NCBI GenBank assembly: GCA_903830015.1
Contig: CAIKSH010000107.1
Span: 1 to 7,512, forward strand
Source of the DNA: an uncultured Solirubrobacterales bacterium
GTDB lineage: Bacteria; Actinomycetota; Thermoleophilia; Solirubrobacterales; Solirubrobacteraceae
Reading direction: 5' to 3'
DNA length: 7,512 nt
The position numbers were made by a program, and so were the translations under genes. Shown here piece by piece: positions 1-5,902 of this stretch. The notes beneath the pieces are model-generated. The model saw only the letters and a program-made list of their open reading frames with translations, was not told the origin of the DNA and ran no database searches. Every line of letters begins with the position of its first letter. The stretch's first letter is position 1.

Positions 1-507
1 GAGAAGAGGATCGGCCACCAGGGAATCGGCTTCGGGGCCGAGCTGACCGCTGCCGCCGAGCGGGACCCGGGGAGGGTCTTCGCGCAGTGCCTACCCGAGG
101 ACCTCGTCAACTACGGCCTGATCCCCGAGTTCATCGGCCGGCTGCCGGTTACCAGCGCCGTGCACCAGCTCACGCGCGCGGACCTCGGCTCGATCCTCAC
201 CGAGCCGCGTAACGCCCTGACCCGCCAGTTCCAGACATTCTTCTCGTTCGACGAGATCGAGCTCGTCTTCTCCGACGACTCGCTGGACTCGATCGCCGAC
301 CGGGCCCTCGCCCGTGACACCGGCGCGCGAGGCCTGCGCTCGATCATCGAGGAGATCCTGCTCGAGGTCCAGTTCGAGCTTCCGTCCCGGCGCGACGTGC
401 GCAAATGCGTCGTAACCCGGGAGACCGTTGAGAACGGCCTTCCCCCGACCCTCGTAACCGAGGCGGTGGAAGGGGACGACGAAGAGCCGCTGTCGGCGGC
501 CGGCTGA
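1..507 (+). CDS. clpX: ATP-dependent Clp protease ATP-binding subunit ClpX (C-terminal 168 residues, 5' truncated)
   Basis: ClpX is the AAA+ unfoldase that forms a hexameric ring, recognises tagged substrates and feeds them into the ClpP peptidase in the cytoplasm. The frame is open from base 1, so the N-terminal zinc-binding domain, Walker A and Walker B lie upstream of the window. What is visible is the end of the large AAA+ domain and the whole small domain. The run LIPEFIGRLPV (fragment residues 40-50) contains the arginine-finger Arg47. LTEPRNAL (about 67-74) follows. The sensor-2 motif GARGLR starts at fragment residue 108, with its Arg at 110. The helix SIIEEILLEVQFELPS after it is typical of the family. 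The protein ends in an acidic tail a little longer than the minimal ClpX end. The stop is TGA at 505-507, and the next gene begins 2 nt later, so the two are probably co-transcribed. Family identity is essentially certain; only the left part is unseen. Confidence 0.97.
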   Translation, partial: EKRIGHQGIGFGAELTAAAERDPGRVFAQCLPEDLVNYGLIPEFIGRLPVTSAVHQLTRADLGSILTEPRNALTRQFQTFFSFDEIELVFSDDSLDSIADRALARDTGARGLRSIIEEILLEVQFELPSRRDVRKCVVTRETVENGLPPTLVTEAVEGDDEEPLSAAG

Positions 508-509
508 CC

Positions 510-773
510 GTGGCCCGGCTTCCCGTCCGAAGCGTCTACTGGATGCTCGCGGCGCAGGCCGGCGTGATCGTCGCCGACCATCTTCGCCGCCTCGACGCCG
601 AGGACCGGGCCGAGGCGCTGCGGATCCTGCGTGACTCGAAGGGGCTGCCCAACCGCATGGACGAGACCGAGCGCAGGCGGCTGGTCACGATCGCCCGCAA
701 GATCGACCACCGGGCTCTACTGGCCGACCTCGCCCCGCTGGGGTCGACCGGCGCGCGCAGCTGGCGGCGCTGA
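510..773 (+). CDS. Small uncharacterised protein (87 aa) between clpX and valS
   Basis: I do not recognise a named family. The GTG start is only 2 nt after the clpX stop, with no clear Shine-Dalgarno, which suggests translation coupled to clpX. The product is rich in Arg, Leu and Ala and looks mostly helical. A short moderately hydrophobic stretch near residues 8-22 (VYWMLAAQAGVIVAD) is followed by strongly charged amphipathic helices (DAEDRAEALRILRDSKG, then DETERRRLVTIARKID). There are no Cys residues, no signal peptide and no convincing full transmembrane segment. Third codon positions are G/C-rich like the neighbours, and the frame fills the space between clpX and valS neatly, which supports a real gene. 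Its position suggests a lineage-specific protein translated with ClpX, possibly a small helical adaptor or DNA/RNA-binding protein, but that is speculation. Confidence 0.72.
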   Translation: MARLPVRSVYWMLAAQAGVIVADHLRRLDAEDRAEALRILRDSKGLPNRMDETERRRLVTIARKIDHRALLADLAPLGSTGARSWRR

Positions 774-798
774 GCGGCGCACGGGCGTGAAGGCGCCT

Positions 799-804
799 TA
801 GACT
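799..804 (+). promoter_or_regulatory. Putative -10 element (TAGACT) of a leaderless valS promoter
   Basis: TAGACT fits the actinobacterial TANNNT -10 pattern and ends 8 nt before the valS GTG at 813. Transcription would then start at or within a base or two of the start codon. No Shine-Dalgarno is visible before that GTG; the bases between are GCGCCGCC. No good -35 is visible at 17 bp upstream. Both facts fit a leaderless mRNA, a common arrangement in Actinobacteria. The element sits between GGCGC (792-796) and GCGCC (805-809), which could pair, but this may simply reflect GC richness. Confidence 0.5.
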
Positions 805-812
805 GCGCCGCC

Positions 813-3356
813 GTGGCCGACCTGAGCGAACAGAAGCGCTTCGACCCCGCCACGGCGGAGCCGGCGATCATGGAGCGCTGGCTGGAGAGTGGCCTGTTCC
901 ACGCTCCGGCCACCGGCAGCGCGGCGGAGAACTACTCGATCGCCATCCCGCCGCCGAACGTGACCGGGGCGCTGCACATGGGCCACGCTCTCAACGGGTC
1001 GATCCAGGATGTCCTGATCCGCTACCACCGGATGCTCGGCACCAACACCGAGTGGATACTGGGCACCGACCACGCGGGCATCGCCACGCAGACCCAGGTG
1101 GAGAAGCGCCTCGTCGAGGAGGGAAGCTCACGCGAGGACCTCGGCCGAGAGGCCTTCGTCGAGCGCGTCTGGGACTGGCGCCGCGAGTACGGGGGAACGA
1201 TCATCGACCAGTTCGCCAGGCTCGGCGCCTCGTGCGACTACGGGCGCGAGCGCTTCACGCTCGACGAGGGCTACGAGCGTGCGGTGCGCCAGGTCTTCTG
1301 CGACCTGTACGCCGAGGGCCTGATCTACCGCGACAACTACCTGGTCAACTGGGACCCGGGCAGCCGCTCGGCAATCTCCGACCTGGAGGTCGAGGAGAGG
1401 GAGGTCACCGACACGCTCTACTCGATCGCCTACCCGCTGGCCGACGGCGAAGGAGAGGTGGTCGTCGCCACGGTGCGGCCGGAGACGATGCTCGCCGACA
1501 CCGCAGTGGCGGTCAATCCCTCCGATGAGCGGTACGCGGGGCTGGTGGGAAAGAAGGTCGTGCTGCCGCTCTCCGGCCGGGAGCTGGAGATCATCGCCGA
1601 CGACTACGTCAAGACCGACTTCGGCACCGGCGCCCTGAAGATCACCCCGGGTCACGATCCCAACGACTTCGAGATCGGGCGCCGCCACGGCCTGGAAGAG
1701 CTGACCGCGATCGGCGAGGACGGCCGCATGACCGAGCTGGCCGGCGATTTCGCCGGCCTGACGGTCGCCGAGGCCCAGGAGGCCGTGGTCGCGGCGCTGC
1801 GCGGGCAGGGGCTGCTGCGAAGCGAGGAGCCCTACCCGCACACCGTTCCCTTCTCCCACCGGTCCGGTGAGCGGATCGAGCCGCTCATCTCGCTCCAGTG
1901 GTTCATGCGGATGGACGAGCTGGCGCCGCCGGCGATCGAGGCGGTCAGGGACGGCCGGGTGCGGATCCATCCCGAGAGCCAGGCCCGGCGTTACCACGAG
2001 TGGCTCGAGAACATCAGGCCCTGGTGCATCTCGCGCCAGCTCTGGTGGGGGCACCGGCTCCCGGTCTGGTACCGGGACGGCGAGACCTGGGTCGGCATGG
2101 AGGATCCGGAGGGCGAAGGATGGGTTCGTGAGGAGGACGTGCTCGACACCTGGTTCAGCTCCGCGCTGTGGCCATTCGCCACGCTCGGCTGGCCCGACCG
2201 GACACCGGAGATGGAGGCCTTCTACCCGACCGACGTCCTCTCCACGGCACGGGACATCCTCTTCCTCTGGGTGGCCCGGATGGTGATGATGGGGCTGAAG
2301 TTCACCGGTGAGGTGCCGTTCAGCGACGTCTACGTCCACCCGGTGATCCAGGCCCCCGACGGCCGGCGGATGAGCAAATCGCTGGGCACGGGGATCGACC
2401 CGATCGACGAGATCGACCGCCACGGGGCAGACGCGGTGCGCTTCGGCCTGCTGGCCATGGCTTCCACCCAGGACGTCCGTTACTCGCGCGAGCGGGTCGA
2501 GCAGGGGGAGGCGCTGGCCAACAAGCTCTTCAACGCCTCCCGCTTCGTCCTGCTCAACGTGGACCCGGATGCTCCCGCCCAGCTTCCGGACCGCTCAGCG
2601 ATGACGGTGGAGGACCGCTGGATCTGCTCGCGGCTGCAGAGGGTGGTCGGCGAGACGGCAGGCCACATCGAGGCCTTCGAGTTCTCCCGGGCGGCCTTCG
2701 GGCTCTACGACTTCGTCTACGGCGAGCTCTGCGACTGGTACCTCGAGCTGGTCAAGGGCCGTGACTTCGACGCAAACCTCTCGGCCACCCTGCTTGGCGT
2801 CCTGCGAACCACGCTGGCCCTCGCCCATCCGTTCATCCCGTTCGTCACCGAGGAGCTCTGGGACTCGACGCCGGGTACCGAGGGGCTGCTGGCCGGGTCG
2901 GCGTGGCCGGCGGTCGACGAGGGGCGGATCGACCCCGAGGCCGAGGAGCGGGTCGGGGCGGTCATCGCAGCGGTGACCGAACTGAGGTCCTGGCGCAGTT
3001 CGGCCGGCGTGGCGCCGGGCAGGTTCCTGGGCGCGCGGCTGGAGGCCCCCGGCCTCGAGGCCGACCGCGAGATGGTCATGCGCCTGGCCCGGCTCGACGA
3101 GGCGGCCTTCGAGGGTGATGTGACGGCCACGGTGGCCGTCCCGGGAGGAACGGTGGAGATAACGGCCGGCGACGCCATAGACCTCGAGGCCCGCGAGCGG
3201 GAGCTCGCCGGGCGCCGGGCCCGGGTCGAGGAAGAGATCGCTCGGGCCGAAGGGAAGCTGGCCAACGAGGGCTTCACGTCGAAGGCGCCGCCGGAGCTCG
3301 TCGCCGCCGAGCGCGAGAAGCTCGAGCGCCTTCGCGATGAGCTCGCCGCCCTCTGA
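813..3356 (+). CDS. valS: Valine--tRNA ligase (ValRS)
   Basis: This class Ia aminoacyl-tRNA synthetase charges tRNA-Val with valine in the cytoplasm and hydrolyses mischarged Thr-tRNA-Val. The product is 847 aa, near the usual 860-950 but compact. The Rossmann-fold HIGH motif is HMGH at residues 55-58, preceded by the family-typical PPPNVTGALHMGHAL. The editing (CP1) domain spans about 190-335, with ATVRPETMLADTAV from 219 and HDPND at 281-285. WCISRQLWWGH begins at 404 and DVLDTWFSS at 442; the segment between them is short and has no cysteines, so there is no zinc knuckle there. The second catalytic motif is RMSKS at 519-523, an Arg variant of KMSKS. An anticodon-binding helical domain follows, and residues 790-847 form the charged C-terminal coiled coil typical of ValRS. 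The GTG start gives the normal N-terminus. The 3' end overlaps folC by 20 bp. Confidence 0.98.
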   Translation: MADLSEQKRFDPATAEPAIMERWLESGLFHAPATGSAAENYSIAIPPPNVTGALHMGHALNGSIQDVLIRYHRMLGTNTEWILGTDHAGIATQTQVEKRLVEEGSSREDLGREAFVERVWDWRREYGGTIIDQFARLGASCDYGRERFTLDEGYERAVRQVFCDLYAEGLIYRDNYLVNWDPGSRSAISDLEVEEREVTDTLYSIAYPLADGEGEVVVATVRPETMLADTAVAVNPSDERYAGLVGKKVVLPLSGRELEIIADDYVKTDFGTGALKITPGHDPNDFEIGRRHGLEELTAIGEDGRMTELAGDFAGLTVAEAQEAVVAALRGQGLLRSEEPYPHTVPFSHRSGERIEPLISLQWFMRMDELAPPAIEAVRDGRVRIHPESQARRYHEWLENIRPWCISRQLWWGHRLPVWYRDGETWVGMEDPEGEGWVREEDVLDTWFSSALWPFATLGWPDRTPEMEAFYPTDVLSTARDILFLWVARMVMMGLKFTGEVPFSDVYVHPVIQAPDGRRMSKSLGTGIDPIDEIDRHGADAVRFGLLAMASTQDVRYSRERVEQGEALANKLFNASRFVLLNVDPDAPAQLPDRSAMTVEDRWICSRLQRVVGETAGHIEAFEFSRAAFGLYDFVYGELCDWYLELVKGRDFDANLSATLLGVLRTTLALAHPFIPFVTEELWDSTPGTEGLLAGSAWPAVDEGRIDPEAEERVGAVIAAVTELRSWRSSAGVAPGRFLGARLEAPGLEADREMVMRLARLDEAAFEGDVTATVAVPGGTVEITAGDAIDLEARERELAGRRARVEEEIARAEGKLANEGFTSKAPPELVAAEREKLERLRDELAAL

Positions 3357-4617
3357 GCAGGCCGGCCGGGCTCCCGGCCCGTCGCCCTCGTCCTTCGCCG
3401 AGGCCGGACGGTGGCTGCTCGGCCTCGAGCTCTTCGGCATGGACTTCGGGACCGACCGGATGCGCCGGTTGCTTGGTGCGCTCGGCAACCCTCAGCGTTC
3501 CTTCCGGGCTATCCACGTCGTCGGGTCGAACGGGAAGAGCTCGACCACCCGCCTGGCCGATGCCGTCCTGCGTTCCCAGGGGACGGCGAGCGGGGCCTAC
3601 CTATCCCCGCACCTTCGCTCCTGGAACGAGCGGGTGCTCGTGGGCGGAGCCCCGGTTGGGGAGGCGGCGTTCACCGCAGCGGTGGCGCGCGTGGCGCAGG
3701 CCGCCCCGGGAGCCGCCGCCGGCGGGGGCCCGGTCACCCAGTTCGAGGCCCTCACGGCGACCGCTTTCCTCCTCCTGGCCGAGGCCGGGGTCGCGGCCGC
3801 CGTGGTGGAGGCCGGCCTCGGGGGAAGGCTCGACGCGACCAACGTGCTCGACGCGCCGGTCACCGTCTGTACCTCGGTGGGGCTGGAGCACACGCGCTGG
3901 CTCGGCGGGACGGTGGGGGAGATCGCCACCGAGAAGCTTGATGTCGTGGCGCCGGGATCGACGCTGGTCATTCCGGCCGACCTGGCGCCCGAGGCCTTCG
4001 ACGTGGCGGCGGCCACCGCCGGCAGGCGCGACGCGAGGCTCGTCGTCGCCCCGGCGGACAGCTCCCTGGCCCCACCCGGGACGCCGCCCTTCCTCAGGGC
4101 GAACCTGGCCCTCGCCCTCGCGGCCTGTCACGCCTTCCTGGGGGCGATCGACGAGGGGGCCGCGGCTTCGGTGCTCTCCGAGGGGGCGCTGGACATCCCG
4201 GGGCGGTTCGAGATCGCGGGCCGTGATCCGCTCACCATTCTCGACGGCGCCCACAACCCCGATGGCGCCGCCGCGCTGGCCCGGGCGCTGGCCGGGGCCA
4301 GCGGGCCGGTAGTGGCCTGCATGGCGATCCTCGACGATAAGGACGCCGGGGGCCTGATCGGGGCGCTCTCCGGCGTGGTGGACCGCTTCGTCCTTACCTC
4401 GTGCGCCCACCCCCGTTCACTGGCGCCGGAGGCCCTCGGTGCCGTTGCCTCACGGGCCGGAGTCGAAGAGTTCGAGCTCGCCGGCGAGCCCCACGATGCA
4501 CTGGCCCGCGCCCGTGCCCTCGCCGGCAGGGGCGGGACCGCGGTGGCCACCGGGTCGCTATACCTGATCGCCGACCTGGGCCGCGAACGCGGCGCCGGCG
4601 GAGGATCCACCCTGTGA
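3337..4617 (+). CDS. folC: Bifunctional folylpolyglutamate synthase / dihydrofolate synthase (FolC)
   Basis: This Mur-ligase-type enzyme uses ATP to join glutamate to dihydropteroate (making dihydrofolate) and/or to reduced folates (making polyglutamates). It acts in the cytoplasm in one-carbon metabolism. The product is 426 aa, the normal length. The P-loop is GSNGKSS at residues 63-69, where GTNGKxS is usual. AYLSPHL (87-93) is the folate-side loop typical of FolC. VEAGLGGRLDATN (157-169) and GLEHTRWLG (182-190) are family motifs. The position of the carbamylated lysine is Lys200 in EKLDVV, where many relatives have EKAGI. The C-terminal ligase domain carries IPGRFE (287-292), LDGAHNP (302-308), DDKD (333-336) and TGSLYLIADLG (405-415). 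I chose the ATG at 3337 because it gives a normal N-terminus, although it overlaps valS by 20 bp; this suggests translational coupling. Whether both activities are present cannot be told from sequence alone. Confidence 0.97.
   Translation: MSSPPSEQAGRAPGPSPSSFAEAGRWLLGLELFGMDFGTDRMRRLLGALGNPQRSFRAIHVVGSNGKSSTTRLADAVLRSQGTASGAYLSPHLRSWNERVLVGGAPVGEAAFTAAVARVAQAAPGAAAGGGPVTQFEALTATAFLLLAEAGVAAAVVEAGLGGRLDATNVLDAPVTVCTSVGLEHTRWLGGTVGEIATEKLDVVAPGSTLVIPADLAPEAFDVAAATAGRRDARLVVAPADSSLAPPGTPPFLRANLALALAACHAFLGAIDEGAAASVLSEGALDIPGRFEIAGRDPLTILDGAHNPDGAAALARALAGASGPVVACMAILDDKDAGGLIGALSGVVDRFVLTSCAHPRSLAPEALGAVASRAGVEEFELAGEPHDALARARALAGRGGTAVATGSLYLIADLGRERGAGGGSTL
4600..4604 (+). promoter_or_regulatory. 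Ribosome binding site for the 38-aa ORF inside the folC 3' end
   Basis: GGAGG lies 9 nt before the GTG at 4614. It is the clearest Shine-Dalgarno in the window and sits inside the last codons of folC. It is the main reason to believe the very short downstream frame is translated, and it fixes that frame's start. Confidence 0.6.
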
Positions 4618-4730
4618 ACGACAACGGCCCATCGGTACTCGCAATGGTCGTCATCGTGGCGGTCTCGGTCGCGGCGGTGATCCTCGTCTTCTTCGGCGTC
4701 GGCTACGCCTTCGGACGCCTCTTCCTCTGA
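4614..4730 (+). CDS. Small single-span membrane protein (38 aa)
   Basis: I do not recognise a named family. The GTG start overlaps the folC stop as GTGA (4-bp overlap), a classic stop-start coupling arrangement, with GGAGG 9 nt upstream. The peptide has a short polar N-terminus (VNDNGPS), then one long hydrophobic helix at about residues 8-30 rich in Val, Ile and Ala, and ends GYAFGRLFL. It is predicted to be a one-pass membrane peptide with no enzymatic motif. The same frame is open further upstream inside folC, but that upstream part is an Arg/Pro-rich shadow, so the internal GTG is preferred. In Streptomyces a membrane protein occupies the slot between folC and ndk, and this peptide or the next gene may be its positional counterpart (inference). 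The length makes the call less certain, but start context and hydrophobic design agree. Confidence 0.62.
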   Translation: MNDNGPSVLAMVVIVAVSVAAVILVFFGVGYAFGRLFL

Positions 4731-4816
4731 GCTCGTCGCTGCGGGCAGCTGCGGACCGCCCGGGCAGGTAATCCCGCGTGACCGGCGAACGGTGCTTTAC
4801 CCTCACGGGCCAGCCG

Positions 4817-5464
4817 ATGGACACTCCATTCGCGATATTCGGTCTCGGCGGAACGCTAAGCGTGATCGTCCAGCTGATCATCCTCGGGGCGATAGTCATC
4901 TGGCTCGCGCTCGTCTGGTACACGTACGCCGACGCCCGGCGCCGGCTGGACGACCGGCTCCTGGTGCGCACCGCCACCGCAGCCGCCCTGATCTTTCCGC
5001 TGATCGGGACCGTCGTCTACGTGATCGTGCGGCCGCCGGAGTACCTCGAGGACCGGCTCGAGCGGGAGCTCGAGATGGATGCTGCCGCGGCGCGGCTGGC
5101 GTCGGCCGACTTCCGCGCCTGCCCGCACTGCGAGGAGATGGTCGGCTCCACCTACCTGCGCTGCCCCCACTGCATGAGCAAGCTTCGGGACCCGTGTGGC
5201 TCCTGTGGCCGCGCGCTGGATCCCGAATGGCTGCTCTGCCCCTACTGCGAGGCCGAGATCCCCGGCGTCACGCCAAGCCCGGAGGAGCAGGCCCGCGAGC
5301 AGCGCCGCCGGGAGCGCGAGGCCGAACGGCTCGCCGCCGAGGAGGAGGAAGAGGCGGCCGACTACGAGGAGGAGCCGCAGTACGAGGAGCCGGCCACCGA
5401 GGAAGACTTCGCCGTCGTCGAGGAGGTTGACCTCTTCACCGACGACCGGGAAACCAACCGCTGA
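4817..5464 (+). CDS. Two-span membrane protein with tandem zinc ribbon and acidic tail
   Basis: The role is unknown. The 215-aa product has two hydrophobic segments, about residues 13-35 and 52-72. They are separated by a short charged loop ([13 protein letters not shown]), and the pair resembles the PLDc_N type of membrane hairpin ([18 protein letters not shown]). A helical linker follows. Next come four CxxC knuckles at Cys102/105, 116/119, 127/130 and 141/144. The spacing C-x2-C-x10-C-x2-C is repeated exactly twice with 7 residues between, which implies a double zinc ribbon binding two zinc ions. Residues about 153-215 form a charged, Glu/Arg-rich then very acidic tail, probably coiled coil followed by disorder. 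I chose the ATG at 4817 because it puts a short N-terminus before the first span. A GTG at 4778 would add 13 residues and has a weak AGG upstream. The gene lies 14 nt before ndk and is probably co-transcribed with it. Membrane topology is ambiguous. Confidence 0.83.
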   Translation: MDTPFAIFGLGGTLSVIVQLIILGAIVIWLALVWYTYADARRRLDDRLLVRTATAAALIFPLIGTVVYVIVRPPEYLEDRLERELEMDAAAARLASADFRACPHCEEMVGSTYLRCPHCMSKLRDPCGSCGRALDPEWLLCPYCEAEIPGVTPSPEEQAREQRRREREAERLAAEEEEEAADYEEEPQYEEPATEEDFAVVEEVDLFTDDRETNR

Positions 5465-5466
5465 AC

Positions 5467-5472
5467 GAAGGG
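5467..5472 (+). promoter_or_regulatory. Ribosome binding site of ndk
   Basis: GAAGGG lies 6 nt before the ndk ATG at 5479. A second purine-rich stretch, AGGAG at 5474-5478, abuts the start codon and is too close to serve by itself. The site lies right after the stop of the zinc-ribbon gene. Confidence 0.55.
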
Positions 5473-5478
5473 CAGGAG

Positions 5479-5886
5479 ATGGACCGCACGCTGATTCTCG
5501 TAAAGCCGGATGCCTTCGCCGCGGGGCTGAGCGGCGAGATCCTCGCCCGTTTCGAGCGCAAGGGGCTGAGCCCGGTGGCGATGGAGCTGATGACCGTCGA
5601 CCGCGAGCTGGCCGAGGCCCATTACGCCGAGCACGCGGGCAAGCCGTTCTTCAAGGAGCTGGTCTCGTTCATCACCAGCGGGCCGCTCGTGGCGATGGTG
5701 CTCGAGGGTCCGCGCGCCGTCCCGGCCGCCCGGCAGGTGATCGGAGCCACCGACCCGCTCGAGGCCTCCCCGGGCTCGATCCGAGGCGACTTCGCCCTGG
5801 AGGTCTCCAGCAACATGGTTCACGGCTCCGACTCCGACGAGTCGGCGGCCCGCGAAGCGAAGCTCTTCTTCCCTGACCTGGCCTGA
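5479..5886 (+). CDS. ndk: Nucleoside diphosphate kinase
   Basis: Ndk moves the gamma-phosphate of a nucleoside triphosphate (mostly ATP) to nucleoside diphosphates through a phosphohistidine intermediate, balancing NTP and dNTP pools. The product is 135 aa, the standard length. It starts [12 protein letters not shown], with the nucleotide-contacting Lys9. [14 protein letters not shown] (64-77), IGATDP (88-93), GSIRGDFA (99-106, with Arg102) and the active-site motif NMVHGSDS (112-119, with catalytic His115) are all present, and the end EAKLFFP is typical. No key residue is missing. The start is ATG 5479, backed by a Shine-Dalgarno. The gene lies 14 nt after the zinc-ribbon membrane protein and directly before maf, another nucleotide-handling enzyme. 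Its stop is TGA followed by C, which is a relatively weak termination context. Confidence 0.98.
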   Translation: MDRTLILVKPDAFAAGLSGEILARFERKGLSPVAMELMTVDRELAEAHYAEHAGKPFFKELVSFITSGPLVAMVLEGPRAVPAARQVIGATDPLEASPGSIRGDFALEVSSNMVHGSDSDESAAREAKLFFPDLA

Positions 5887-5893
5887 CCCCACC

Positions 5894-5897
5894 GAGG
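5894..5897 (+). promoter_or_regulatory. Possible ribosome binding site for a CTG start of maf
   Basis: GAGG lies 5 nt before the CTG at 5903, just after the ndk stop. It is the only Shine-Dalgarno-like sequence in the ndk-maf gap. It favours CTG 5903 over the CTG codons at 5921 and 5927 as the maf start, but the evidence is thin. Confidence 0.35.
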
Positions 5898-5902
5898 GAC
5901 CC

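Noticed and set aside
250..267. GACGAG/CTCGTC inverted repeat in clpX
   Set aside because: A 6-bp stem made of common codons is expected by chance in GC-rich coding DNA.
774..812. T-box or other riboswitch ahead of valS
   Set aside because: The gap is only 39 nt, far too short for a T-box leader, and the promoter-like element abuts the start codon.
1128..2423. 431-aa open frame on the minus strand opposite valS
   Set aside because: It is complementary to the catalytic and editing parts of ValRS. It has no recognisable motif and no start signals; GC-rich third positions keep antisense frames open.
2595..3488. 297-aa minus-strand open frame across the valS-folC junction
   Set aside because: Shadow of two certain genes, with no family resemblance.
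3473..4312. 279-aa plus-strand frame inside folC, very rich in Arg, Pro, Ser and Trp
   Set aside because: Out-of-frame shadow of folC with biased composition and no independent start signal.
4401..4613. Upstream extension of the small membrane ORF back into folC
   Set aside because: The added residues are an Arg/Pro-rich shadow of folC. The internal GTG at 4614 has a good GGAGG and a stop-start overlap.
4742..4762. CGGGC/GCCCG stem after the small membrane ORF as a terminator
   Set aside because: The stem is only 5 bp with an 11-nt loop and no T tract follows; such pairs are common at this GC content.
5196..5876. 226-aa plus-strand frame spanning the zinc-ribbon gene end and ndk
   Set aside because: It crosses two real genes out of frame, with Arg/Pro/Ser-biased composition typical of a shadow.
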